From contig LSSN01000047.1 of the NCBI GenBank assembly GCA_001970855.1, forward strand, positions 1 through 50,843: a stretch of DNA of 50,843 bases, in the 5' to 3' direction. Under the pieces are notes generated by a model. That model searched no databases, was not told the DNA's origin, and saw only the letters and a list, made by a program, of their open reading frames with translations. Shown here piece by piece: positions 22,376 through 35,661 of the stretch; the first letter of the stretch is position 1; every line of letters starts with the position of its first letter. Source of the stretch: Smittium culicis (lineage: Eukaryota > Kickxellomycota > Harpellomycetes > Harpellales > Legeriomycetaceae). A program made the position numbers and the translations under genes.

Positions 22376-23011
22376 TTAAGCTGATACTTGCTCTTTCTTT
22401 GCTTCTTTGAGCTTGGTCATAATTCTGGAGCGACGCATGAAGCTAATTGATAGAAATAAAATATAGAATTCAAAATTGATAAAAAAAATAGTGATAATAT
22501 GCAAAAGTAAACCGGATTTAAATTCCAAAAAACAATAATAGTCAGTGGTATATAATAAACGGATGAAAGCAAAAAAAAAAAAATTCTTACTCTTCATATT
22601 CACATTTTTCGTGCGCATGGCGTTCTTCAACACATTCCCAAGGCATCCAAAGTTTTTTGATGCGGCAGCGGTTTAATGGAATGAGCAAGTGAGCGCAATA
22701 ATCTCTGTATGCCAAAGGTAGTCTAGCTTCAGCCATTTCCTGCTGAGTGACCTTCATCACTATTATTAAGCAAATATAAAAGTCAAATAATTAGAATCTA
22801 AAACCTTGAGTTATCTTTTTTATTTGTGGTAAATTATCACAAAGCTTTGCAATTCACAATCTTTATGTAAGGATAAATTGTATTTATAGGTATGTTTAAA
22901 TTTCTTGGAAATTTTAAGTGATAGTGTAATTGGAAATAAAGCGAAAATAAACTTTGTTAGAATAGATTCAATACCTGGCTCTTTGAAATCAGGGTCGTTT
23001 TCGAAATTCAT
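22376..23011 (-). CDS. NDUFB7: NADH:ubiquinone oxidoreductase subunit NDUFB7/B18 homologue (3 exons, 90 aa)
   Basis: Exons, read leftwards, are 23011-22975, 22759-22591 and 22442-22376. They join in phase through GT-AG introns of 215 and 148 bp to give 90 residues. The protein is a small accessory subunit of mitochondrial complex I, located on the intermembrane-space side. Diagnostic is a twin CX9C pattern: CAHLLIPLNRC and CVEERHAHEKC, followed by EYEDFMRRSRIM and a Lys-rich tail. The CX9C pairs form two disulphides through the Mia40 import route, and no cleavable presequence is expected. The upstream MNFENDPDFKEP leader is short and acidic. Length is close to fungal homologues. It shows that the organism keeps a conventional complex I. 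Confidence 0.9.
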
Positions 23012-24655
23012 TATTGATTCGACTATTAAATTAATGGTTGTTATAGAATTAATAAAAGTTAATTAAGATGTAAATACAGAGAATTTAAAATAATGCTATA
23101 GTGATTATATTATGATTAATTCCAACATTGTAGAGCCGAAATGTTGGTATAATAAACTGCATTCGTAAAAATCGTAGAGAAATTCTTACCTGTAAATTTC
23201 AATAAAAAGAAAATTTTAAATCTACAACACTAGGGACAGATTATATAAATAACAAATGAGTAAAAATTGAAGCGATTTTAAAAATTTTATCTTTACGAAT
23301 TTTTTACTTACCAAAAAAAAAACAAGCTATTAAAAATCGTATGGACACTTAAGATAAGCACAGAAAGTTTATAATAAACCAATTTAACAAAAAGCTAATA
23401 AATTGCAAGCTCATGATAAAATTAATTAAAAATTATTGCGTCTTTATCGCTCATTGATAAAGCGCTAATATTTTTTTAACCGAACTACAGCCAATAATTT
23501 AATTTTTTCCAAATTATTATTTCACTTCCATATAGCTATTGGCTATTATTTCACTGATTAGCTCATTTTAATCTCTACTATCACTGGCTAAATATCTCTA
23601 TATACAAATGAAAAGAATTATAAGAATAATAAAATCTGAAATCCTCTAGATGCCAATAAGGGCTCGTTTATTATTATTTCTAAATACATTTGATCATATA
23701 AATAATTAATATTATACAATGATAATTACCGCTACTTTAAAAATTTATATTAGCTTGCAAGTCTATATCTTGAAACGAAGTAGGACCTTTATATATTCAT
23801 ATTCACATACCATTAATGCATAATAGAAATATTATTTAAAAAATTTTTATTAATTATCTTATATTTGAATGAAATAAGCCATCGTTAAAGATGGATAATA
23901 AATTTTATTAATAAAATATATTAAAATTCCTATAACCTCGCATGCAGTTTTGTATTCTAATTATGTTATTAAAAATATTAAAATTATAAGACATTTATTC
24001 ATAAGATGAAAAAAATTTCGATCTATAGTAAATTTCTTAATCTAATATTCCTATGAAAGTAATTATCTTTAGAATTAGATTCCATGTTTTTAAATTTTAA
24101 ACGAAAATCGTAGAATATAAATTTAGATAACCTAATAAATTTTGTTAAAACTGATATTATCAAAATTTGATAAATTGGTGAAACGCTTACAAAGTTAAAA
24201 AATTTTTTTTACCAATACTGCTTATTGTTATACTAATCTATACAGTTGCTTATTTTTTTGGAACATAATAATGAACTTTATTAAGACACACACCCTATCA
24301 ACAGTTGAATTAATTGGATTTTCATCTTGTAATATTTTTTTTCTAGCTTATATCTTTATATGTATTATACTTAATTATAATTGAAAATACATTGATTCAG
24401 CTGTGATCAAATTTATTTTTTTCTCAGTTATAGATTATTAAGGAATCCATTTATAAAATAATATCTAAGCTTTTTTAATTAATTTGCATTAAATATCAGA
24501 AATAATTTTATATTTAGATAAATTTTTATTCAGAAATTTTTTGAGACTGATGGTTGGTTACTTTAGATGCTAATTTTACTCATAGCTACTTAAAATCAGT
24601 ATTAAATGATAAAAAAATGTTTGATATTCTTCTGCTGGGTTGATTTTTAGAAACA
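23012..24655. other. Intergenic, no gene recognised
   Basis: About 1.6 kb of AT-rich DNA upstream of NDUFB7 and downstream of the secreted-protein gene. No supported ORF, RNA gene or repeat was seen. Confidence 0.55.
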
Positions 24656-25527
24656 TTACGCTTCTACTATAATTCTCGGTTTTTGGATATTAATTGCTGA
24701 TTTTTCATCAATTCTGTCTGTAAAGAAAACTGGTTGTTGTGTTTTAGTTAATTTTATGCTTTCCACAGAAATTCCATGTTTGTTTACCTCTTGATTATGA
24801 TACTCTATTAGGCTAGGCGATAATTTTGTATTTCTGATATATATGCCATTACCTAGGTTATAATCTGGGGCTATTCCTGATACCAAATAAAAATTGGGTT
24901 TTATTGTCGGGATTTTTGATACGCTCACCATATCTGCTATTTGAGTATAAATATGTACTATTTCTGTTCTATGATTAGTTTCATCGATTTTTATTGGATT
25001 TGATAGTGTATTAATCGATGATACTTGAGGCGAAGTAACCTGAGTCATTTCAGAGAGATTATTTGAAATGATATTTGATATAATATCTGCTGTTTGTTCA
25101 AATTCAGGTGCGATTGTCGGAGTGGTTTTTATAGTCTTTGTTACTATCATTGACGAAAAACCCGTTTTTGTTGATGTTGTATTATTTTCTATAAAATTTA
25201 CATCTTTTAAATCAGGAGTAGGATTCAAAATTTCTGAATCGAAATTTAATGATGAGCTTATATCTTTTGTAGGTTTTTCTAGTTTTGTAGTACTGCCAAT
25301 TCTTCCATAATTACTTGGAAGATTAATAGGCATATATGCGGATAAAAATTTACAATACATACTATTTTTAACCGTGTTTTTTTATAGTTGTTGTTCAATA
25401 AATTTTTAGATTGATTTTCATAGTCTGTTATGGATTCCAATTTATTAGTATCAAGATCTTCTTTCGAAATTACGAATGATACTAGAAAATAAAATATTAT
25501 TAGTATAGAATATATTAAAATCTTCAT
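24656..25527 (-). CDS. Probable secreted Ser/Thr-rich protein, unknown function (2 exons, about 270 aa)
   Basis: The first exon (25527-25373) starts with a strong signal-peptide-like segment, MKILIYSILIIFYFLVSFV, then ISKED and an Asn/Lys-rich stretch. A frame change is resolved by a 59-bp intron, 25372-25314 (GTTAAA...CCAAG), which joins CG|T in phase to exon 2 (25313-24656). The mature part is rich in Thr, Ser and Ile with no recognised domain, no further membrane span and no obvious GPI signal. The cysteine-poor, Thr-rich make-up suggests an extracellular or cell-wall protein that could be O-glycosylated; this is inference. The donor is not the usual GTAAGT/GTATGT, so a sequencing frameshift or a decaying gene is an alternative. 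Confidence 0.5.
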
Positions 25528-27187
25528 TCTGGGTTTTCTTGATTATTTTTGACTTTTTTAATTAGTTATTTTTTGATGTGTACGTTTTATTTTTTTTTGA
25601 GATTTATTTTTAGCCTTAGTCTTGTAATTAAACCCTAAAAAAAAGCCAATCTTTGCTCAAGCTCCGTTTTTATTTCGTTTTTCTAATTTTCTGTTCTTAT
25701 TCTTGATTTTCTTGTTTTCCTTTTTTGAGTTATATACCAATATCACGATTTTTATTTTAATTATTATTGAATGTATATATTTTTTGTTGCATTTAGAATT
25801 TTATGTAATATAGGCTTCAATCTCAATTTAAAAATAAATTAATATGGTAATTTAATGGTAATATAATGATAGTATGGTATTTGATATATAAGAGTTTGTT
25901 ATTTATTATATGATAATTTAATTATTCTTGATTTTTAATTTTTTTAATAAGTTATTATATAGAATTTATAAAAAAAACATGGCCAACTATCAGTTAATTT
26001 ATACATTTTAATTAAAATTAAAATTTCCCAATTTACACCTTTGCACCTTTGCACTATTAAAATATTTTAAGGATATTTGAATCCGTGGCTTTGTATTTTA
26101 AGCTCCCTTTTGATTGTTTCTTATTAAACTGTAACTTGTAAATAATTTTAATAGCTTGAATGTTATCATTTGTATGTGGAGTGAATGTCAGATAGTTAGA
26201 ATAAAACAAAATAGTACTTAATATCTCTTAACATAATTCCAAGATTAATAAGGTTAGAAACTATACTAAATTTAGGGGATTTTTCGTGATATAAATTTTT
26301 TCCATTGGCTATTTCAAAGTGGTTAGGAGAAAATTAAGTGTGTAATTAAGTTGTGACCAAGTTGTATAACTGATAATATTTAAATTTAGCCTTTTCACTT
26401 TGATATTATAGCCTAGGATAAATGGAGTTAAAAAATGATCACAGATTCTAATCTATATCTTTCACATTGATAGAATAATTAAAATTATCTCATAATTTAT
26501 TTGAAAATAACCTATTCAAAATTTTATAATTTTATGATACAAAGTTTGAGAAAAAAATTTAATATCTTTCTGATCAATCTTTTACGATTATTAAGACCTG
26601 CTGATTTTAATTCTTTAATTTATCTATAAATTATTAAATCATTTATATAAATAAAATAAATGATAATCTTACCTTCAATGAATTGACACCTTATATTTAT
26701 ATAAAAGATATAAATTCGTTTAAAAAGATTCGCTTAAAATAATACATTTTTGAATAAATTACTTAAATATTATGAAATACTTATAACATATCACAACGTT
26801 ACACACAAATAAGGTTTAGGATAAAAATTTCAACAAATTTTTATAAAGTATAAATTAATTATTCATACTTCCAACTTTTTTAATAAATAATATAAATGAC
26901 TGTTAATTAAAAAATACTCAATGATTGTTATAAAAATCACTGAGGCTGAATAAAAAAGTATCTTTTTTTTTTTCACGGAAAATTTAAAAAATATCAATTT
27001 AATCTCCATAAATGCCTACATTTCTTATAAAGTGTGTTATAGATTCTTTTGAGGCGCGGAACTTTTTCTAATAGATCTTTCTTCACTTCAAGTATTATTT
27101 GGGGTTTAAATTCTATTGCGAAATATTACCAAATGGATATAAGCTTTAGCCAATAATTACTCTGCATTGTTATTAGCAAATATAATT

Positions 27188-27387
27188 TTAACCCTTTCAG
27201 GGGCGGTTGGCTTTTTTTGAGCTACAAAAACTATAAAACCAAATGACAAGCTGATATGTTAATATAAAACTACAATAAGTTCATTGGATAATTTATTTAT
27301 CTTATCCGATAGCTAATAGCTTTTAATTGTCATATCCAATTACAATCTTTAATGACGTTTAATTGCGTTGGCACCAAATAGGGTTAA
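27188..27387 (+). mobile_element. Family A MITE, variant subfamily (200 bp)
   Basis: It runs TTAA to TTAA over exactly 200 bp. The left terminus is TTAACCCTTTCAGGGGCGG and the right terminus GTTGGCACCAAATAGGGTTAA. The interior differs from the 197-bp copies but matches the copy at 47248 in inverted orientation (CGGTTGGC, then a T run and GAGCTAC), defining a second subfamily. Confidence 0.75.
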
Positions 27388-29851
27388 AGAAAAAAAGTTC
27401 AACTTCCTCTAAGAAAGATCCATTATACATTTAATTATAATTGTGAAACCTTTTGTTTTTACTATTAAAAATTTCAATCCAGATAATCATAAAAAAACAT
27501 GCAAATTATTAATACTGATAAAATATGACAGTAATAATCAAATTATTTTATTCAAAGCTCGAACAATAGAACCCTTTCATTATATCATATTTAAAAAAAA
27601 AAAAAAGTCGTAATATTTTTTTCTATTAAAATTTTAACCAGAATAATATTATAAGCATTCAAAAATAAATAGAATACAAGCTTATTATTATATTTACTCG
27701 CTTATAAATTTAGTTTATTAATATTTTACTCTGCCGTATTACTTTTCTTCAAAAGATTTTAGATTATTATCTTTTATGAATTTATTACATTGTGTTTACA
27801 TTAAATTAAAGTTTCAATTTTTTTAATAACTTATTGTTATCATTATTAATAATTAATCAATTCAGTTTGTACCTGATACTAATATTTTTTAAACTTATAT
27901 CCCCTTCAAAAAATTAATTCTATCATAATATAGGGCTAAATTAAAATTTGGCTAAAAAATTCACATCTGAGTAATTTCGTATTATTCATATAACCACATT
28001 TATGTAAAAATCTCGTCTAAATTATTTTAGATTCAAATATTGATTATTGAAAAAATCTAGAGACTGAAATTACCATTCCAATAATTCATTAATGATTCAA
28101 AATTGAATATTACTCTTATAGTAAAAAATACTATCAGATTTTTTTTATTATTAAAATTATGCAAAATGTATAATTAAATTTTTTTTAGTTTTATCTGAAA
28201 GTATAGAAATTTCCTTTTATAAAATCTTAAAATCATTATTATATTTTTTAAAAGATTGTGGACTCGAAGTAAAAATAAAAAACTAGACTTTTTATGAATG
28301 TTTAATGTACACAAATAATCTTTTATTAACATGATTATTTTATTACACGTGTTGTAAATCTAATATATAAGCTTTTTTACAAAGTAAAATATTTTATACT
28401 TTATAGATATTTTACCACTTTAGTATAGTGTCATTGATTGAAAGCATGTATAGATTTATATTTAAATTCTAAATTATCTGATTATTTACTATCACTTTTT
28501 CCTTTGAGATTTTAAAAATTAAAGCATATATAAAATCTTGTTCATAATTATTTTCGAGATTTTTATTGAATAATTAATAATAATAATTCAATTTTATAAT
28601 ATAAAGATAAATTTTTTTCATTATTGGCATTATTAATCTAATTTTTAATACAAATTTAATTATTGTTTTAACTACTTTTTTTTTTTTAGAAGTTAAACAT
28701 CTTTAATAAAATTAATCCAAAATTCTTTTATCTAAATTCAAGCCATCAAAAATATAGAATTAAGGGCTTTTTATTTTTCTGTATTTTTTTGGCCTTATAT
28801 TTCGACGTTTAGTATATAATGATATTAATTTTTTAAATTCTACTATATCTAAATAAGCTATTTATTATAGTTAGTAAAATAATTTTACATAAATAATTTA
28901 TTGGAAAAAATTGCATAGCCTCATTTTTTTATAATAGGCTTTTTAAAATAGTGAATTTGATAGTTATATTTGCTAGGAACTTGTGTTTTTTTACTATATT
29001 TATTATAGTATATAGTTAGAATAGATTTTAAAAGATATCGAAAAAATTCCTACTAAAATTATTTATCTCATAAAAATATTCATTCATAATTATATAATTT
29101 ATAGAATAAATATATCTCTAATTATGTTTTTCCTTTTAAATTTAAATATATAACTATTTCTATAAGATAAAAAGTTAGAATGATATAATTTTATAACAAT
29201 AAAAATATTTATTGTTAATTTACTGATCTAAATTAAAATAAACTTATTTGATTCTTTATATTAAGACTTTGACCTATAAAAAAACTTTTTTGGCAGATAA
29301 ATTTTCAGATAAGATGCAAAGAAATATTTAATGAATAAATAACTGAAATATTAATACAAATTTTATAATTAATATTCTGATTATGCAATATATAAACAAA
29401 TAGGGAAAATGGTATACATTTTTTTGTTGAATTTTTTTACAAAAAAACTGTTCATAAAATTATTTTTTCTTTATGATTTTTTTTTTAAAAATTAATTACT
29501 CGATACAATTTTTATTATAAATTTTAATATTTATAAAAGCACTATAGATATACTTTACAATATTTTTATGCTTATTTTATCCAAATAGTTAAATATTTGC
29601 TATCTCTAGTATTTTGGTATTCAAGTTTGTTTTGAAAAAGCTGATTTTATAAAACATTCGCAAATTAAATTTTAGAATTTTATATAAGCTATTAACATTA
29701 ATTTTAATTTATCTGCGCTATATAGATTAGGAAATATATATAATAACGCTTATACATTTTTTAAACTAAAAATAAACATTATTATAAAATATTTAATGAA
29801 TAATTTATAGTATTTAGGCATTTATTAATTTAAATAGTTGAATTTTTTAAC

Positions 29852-29916
29852 GCTTTTCCGGGTAACACTCTTTAAAAATACCAAATTTATTATTCTTTTA
29901 TTATTTAAAAGCAATT
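29852..29916. mobile_element. Possible family A terminus, eroded
   Basis: TTAACGCTTTTCCGGGTAACACTC followed by AATTTATTATTC resembles one end of family A. The other end was not identified. Confidence 0.25.
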
Positions 29917-30832
29917 TTTATCATTTTTTTGATATTTTAAAATATACTAATATGTCGGATTATTTCCATTACTCCACCTAGAACTTTAAAATTTGGTTTT
30001 AGTGTTTTTTCTTTGGTATAATTAAAGCCCCATTTTTTTATTTATTTTTATAATATTAAAAAAAAATATGTTTTATGCTTTTGATATAATGATTATTTAT
30101 ATTTTTATCCAAAAAAATCGATGCGTTGAACCGATTATAGAATGTTGTAAACGGTTTTAGAATCATCTGAATGATATGTGATGCAACATTTTATACCCCT
30201 AGTAAATATTCTTCAGTGGTTTTTAAATAATCAATTGTCTTTATTCACATGTCTTTTCCGTAAAATTAGTTCGCAATTTTTTTTTGAATAGTAATTATTT
30301 TATCAGTAAGTATTGAATTAGTGAGCAATATTGATTACTAATTCATTATTGGCTTTTCTTTTTGTTCCTATTTTTTTTAATTTTTATATCTTTTCATTCA
30401 AAAACCAAGTTCTGAAGAAGAAAAAATAGGTTGAAAATACTGTACTTGAATTATGGTATCTAGTTATAGTATAACTTTGACTTAATAAATAAATATCTCT
30501 TAAATAGTTAAAATCCTAACCTATCATATGACTCCTGGTACTCTGACTCTGGCACTCGATATCCCCTCATTATAGAAGGAAATTTTTCCTTTTATACAGC
30601 TTATTTCTTCATCTAATGATAAGAACAATAAATAATACTATTTTATCTATTGTATCGAAAAAATAACGCATTAGAATAAAAAGATAAATAAATTTTTTGA
30701 ATAAAAAAGAAAGAAAATTATAGATGTGAACATATAATATAAATTATACGAATAATCATAATTCAAAAAGAAAAGATATGATTTCCTATAAAAACTCACA
30801 GCAGTATTAAAACTATTTTTAATAAAACTAAG

Positions 30833-31012
30833 TTAATGATCTTTTTTATTATAATGATAGTTTTTTGATGAGATACTTTCTTTGTTATAGCACTTTTATT
30901 ATCTCCGCTACCACAAGTATTTCTTAAAGTCTCGGAATGAAATTATTTTATTTAAACTCTTCTGTCTATATTTTGTAGGTAAAAAACAGTCTACCGCTCG
31001 TGTAAGTTTTAG
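30833..31012 (-). mobile_element. Family A MITE, degenerate copy
   Basis: The right half is clear: AAAGTCTCGGAATGAAATTA, then AACAGTCTACCGCTCGTG. The left end is assigned only by a nearby TTAA and is approximate. Confidence 0.45.
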
Positions 31013-31939
31013 TAGATAAATAATAAAAATATAAGTTAAATATTACAAAATATGACTTTAAAATTTTAATCCATAATTATGTGGTTTTTTTTAATTTAAC
31101 TCCAGTCAAAATTTTATTACAGGTATACAAATATAATTAAATAGCCGTGATTTTTATTGAATAATTCTAGCTATTTTAAATAGAATATAACGTAATTAAA
31201 GTATTACTCGACATATTTTCCTTGAATCGGGATGAAATATATATATAGCAATTTAAGAAATGATTAAACTGTCTTATTTTACTCTTCGAAAATAGAAAAT
31301 AAACGAATAAAAAACTCATTTTTATAAAATTAAAATCGTAAATCATATTTATCTGGGCGATTATTCCAAATTTCTTATATTCTTAAACGTAAAACAAAGT
31401 TAAGTAATTCAAAAAATTATTAAAATTTATACCAGTGAGATGCCTTTAAATATAAGTTTCATTGAGCTGGATTATTTTACTGCTACTATATCCATTCTTC
31501 TTTTTCAACTTTTACTATTTAGATAATAAGGATTTGTTGAGACAATTTATTTTGTTATTTCTTAGAGCTACCCTCTATAACGTTCTTAAGAATTAGTTTT
31601 TAAATCTTTATTAGATTTTTTATTTTAGATATAGAATTTTCGAGTATTATATTTAAACTAAATGCTATAATTTCTATTTATATTAGTCTTGATTTATAAA
31701 AATATTTATGTTTGTCTATTAAAAGATATGTAGCAGTGCTTAAATATTGAACGTTTACAAGTATTTGTAATTCTGATTAACTACCAATACCAAAAAAAAT
31801 TTTATCATCAAACTTATAATCAAAATCTTTTATTATTAAAATCAATTTAAAAAAGATAGTATATATATTAACACAAACTTTCATTATATTATGAAAAATA
31901 GCTATTTAATTGACTATATATTATGGAATCTTAGAAAAA

Positions 31940-31971
31940 GAAATACAAATACAAATACAAATAAAAATAAA
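31940..31971. repeat. (AAATAC)n / (AAATA)n microsatellite
   Basis: Repeated ACAAAT units grade into AAAAT units over about 30 bp. Confidence 0.8.
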
Positions 31972-32299
31972 AACGACTAAAAAGAAACATTATTGATACA
32001 ATAGCATTAAAATTTACTATTAACATAAAAATAAATGAAATTTTTATAAAGAAGTAGCTGTTAGCAAAAAAATAAGTAATCCACGAAATATGATCAATTT
32101 AAATTGTTAAAATAAAAAAAAAGTGTTGAAAACCCAGTATATAAACTGATTAGATAAAGAAATAATGAAGGGTTTTCGCATTTTTATAATAAAAAATGAT
32201 CGCCTTATTTATAGAAAATAAAATTATTTATAAAACATAAATTACAACATATTTGGTTGGACTAAGAAGTATTGAACTTGAAATTCATAATCAACACAG

Positions 32300-32319
32300 T
32301 TTTTTTTTTTTTTTTTTTT
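32300..32319. repeat. Poly(T) run of 20
   Basis: An uninterrupted run of 20 T, the longest homopolymer I noticed in the window. It could be the tail of an old retroposed sequence, but no body is recognisable next to it. Confidence 0.9.
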
Positions 32320-35300
32320 GAATTAAACTACATCGATTTTTTATCTTTTTAATTAAAAATTCAATTTTTTTTTTATAAAAAATGTCTTCATACTAATAAA
32401 TTTTTACTTGAAACTTTTATTAAACATATCACCATACTTTGGAATTAAATTTTACATTCCAGATTTTACCTTTTTAATTCACCATTAAACACAATTAAAA
32501 TCCCTGATTGTAAATAAATATAGTAGTTGATATAATGAAATATAGATAGACCATATCGCAATGGTGCAACCACAGTATATAATAAATAATCATGCTACTA
32601 ATATGATTATTTGTAGAAAATTTTTTTTATAATATGTGACTGATTTATTATTCCTCTACCTTTATTTACAATTATTTATTTTATAGCTACAAATTTGGAG
32701 TTTAGTTTGTTTGAAAATAAAGAAATTAAAAATTAAAATTATGCATCAAGCTTTAAAATTAAAATTTATGAAACAGTTCCAGTATTTAAAATTTTGAAGA
32801 ACATAGATATACGGTATTTACGGTTAAACTAATTGTTACTCATATTTATATTTTGGCACTTATACATTTGTTTACTATAGAAACTTAGTTTAAAGCTAAA
32901 AAGTATTCATAGAATATTATTTAATTTTATAGTAATTTTTTTTCGAAAAAGAGCCTTGGAAGCATAAAATTCTGAAATTCTTATATTCAAAATATAATCT
33001 ATTTAGTTCTATATGATTTAGTTTTAAAACTTATACTAGAGTTAGAATTTTCTCGTTATTATATGTTTTTTTAGCTAGAATTATTTTATTTTACTTTTAA
33101 TTAAAGCACTATCTTTTTTTCATTAGCTCTATATTTTCATAATAGTTTTATTTATAATTTTTGGTTCAATGAAAATTTAACACCATTTAGTTTAAAAGAA
33201 AAATTGAATGTAAATTAAATCAGAAGCAGTGTATTTTATTTTATTTTTTCTTTTTTACTTTGTTTTTTTTCATACTTTTTTTCTATTTTCTCTTCAGCTT
33301 ATAATAAAAATTCATTATATTCAGTTATTTAACTACCCTGTGAAAATTAAGGCCCAAATTACGCAGAATATTTTAGTTCAGATCTTTTCCTGCTAAAAAT
33401 ACCCTAATTTTTTCCTATAAATTATAGTATACAATAATATCGAGTGGAGTTTTAATATCAACTAAATTCTCTGTACTATTACATTAAAATAATATTTATA
33501 TCAACAATATATTTCTTGTCAAAAAATCTAGTATATTTAACACAAGAATATAGGGCTAAAATCGTAATAATATTTATAAAAGATTGGCTACTCTTATGAT
33601 AAATTCAAAAAATAGATGGTATTAAATACTTTTGGAATAATTGTAGCAGATTAGCTGTTAAAATAAAATTTATTTAATTTTTTTTTTTTTTGACTACTTT
33701 CTTTATTGAAAGTGATCTTACAGCTATTTTCCTACATGTGAGATATATATAATTAAATATTAAATGAAGTGTTTATCCTGACATATGTTAATTGTATAAA
33801 TAAATTTATGTTTAGTTTACAATATATTATTTGTGCCAGTGTAATCACACCACGGATTAGAAAAATCCTAGTTTCTATCACCTATTGTGCATACCTGAGT
33901 TGCAGGTTTTTTTTCTCACTGATTTTTTACCCAATACTTTTTATTCCAAAGATAAATTATGGTATCAGAAATAATATTTGTATCTATTTAGTTTTATTTA
34001 ATTATTATTGGCAATAAGGATACTATATATTATCTGTTCGGATCCCAATTTGAAAATAGTGTTGAGAATTAAATAAAAAATAAATGAACGATCCCTTAGG
34101 GATAAAAAGGATCGCCCGCTTTTTCTTTTATTTTAGAGAAATCATTTTTTTGGATAGGTATCTTTTTTTTAGAAATTTGAATTTTAATAATATAATTTAG
34201 ATTACAGTTAAAATAGATCCTAGATATGAAGGCTAATTACTTGAGGATGCAAATAAAAACTTTGAATTAGTACTATTAATGAAAACAATATCTAATGAAA
34301 AACAAAATTAGAATATTTCTATATAAAATTTAAATTTAATTAAAGTTATTATATTAAAAATATAAGTTTTTTATCAGCTATTTTATATTTAAAGCCCTAA
34401 AAATCATAAAAATTACCTTTTTTTTATTTTTATACTTATCTAGAATTATAGTACAGCTATAACCATTAAAAAAAAATTAAAATTATATAAAGAGAATTTT
34501 ACATATTCAAATAAAATTATTTTCTTTTTTTTGGCGCAATCTCATTAACCATGTTTTTGTATCTTTAATTTAGAGTAATCATTTTAACCCTCAGCTGATA
34601 ATCGCTCTACCATATTTTAAAATCATAATCTATAAAGCTATATAATAATTATTTATTGTTTATTTTTTTATTATTGAATTCGATATTTTTAATAGCCAAT
34701 AAGAATTAAGAATTTATTACAATATAAATAGTTTGAAATTAAGTTGAATTGTATTAGTAGTATACTAATTCAACTTTCTCTGAAAGGGATAATAATATTT
34801 TTAAAATTTAAGATATTTATTAAGCCATAAACTGTTTATGATTAGAAATTAATGAATTAAAAACATATTTATACTATACTATTTTATTAAATCCTAAATT
34901 ATTTGTCTTAGCCGTGATTTCACATTTCATTACACTTTTATTTATAAATTATAAAAAATTAATTAAACAAGGTTTTATTTATTAAAATTAGTGCCAAAAT
35001 ATATTCTAAATAATTTAAACATTTATAAACTTGTATGTTAATATTATTCATATATTTAATATATAATGTATTTAAATTGGATTCTAATACATATCATTAA
35101 CAATGGAATAAAACTTTAACTCATTTTTTAAAGTCTTACTATTCATGTATTTTATTAAAATATCTTGTTACTAACTATAAAATCCCAAAAAGTATATTTT
35201 GGTGTATTTTCATAGTAATAAGTACTATTAATTGTGCAAATAAATTATTTTAAGAAAACAAATGATTAAAAATTGTATTATATTATTTTTCTATATTGAA

Positions 35301-35640
35301 AACAAAAATTTCGATTCTAGTCATCTTACTTGGTAAAATAAATTAAAACTTTCTTACTTTATGTTTTATAAACTCTAGAATACTGAATATTTTTTAATTA
35401 ATAAAATTTTTATTTATATAATAATTTTTAACTATGTAATTATATTCATTTAGTATAATTAAACTATCAATTTTTATATTAATAGGTTTATTTTGTTTAA
35501 TTTAATTTTGGAATAATTTTTTACATTTATTCAAATTTATTTACTAAAAATTTTTATATGGAAATTAACTTTATTTAATATCAATTTAATCCTTTTGAAA
35601 TATATCTTGTATCATTATTAAAATACGAATAGTATTAAGA

Positions 35641-35661
35641 TTGAATTGAATTGAATTGGAT
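35641..35661. repeat. (GAATT)n microsatellite
   Basis: About four ATTGA/GAATT units within AT-rich DNA. Confidence 0.7.

Noticed and set aside
33769..34017. 82-codon plus-strand frame in the desert
   Set aside because: A hydrophobic translation of AT-rich DNA with no start context, domain or codon bias.
34085..34120. Small GC island with a CGATCC/GGATCG hairpin
   Set aside because: It stands out by composition, but it is isolated, short and not repeated elsewhere in the window, so no function is claimed.
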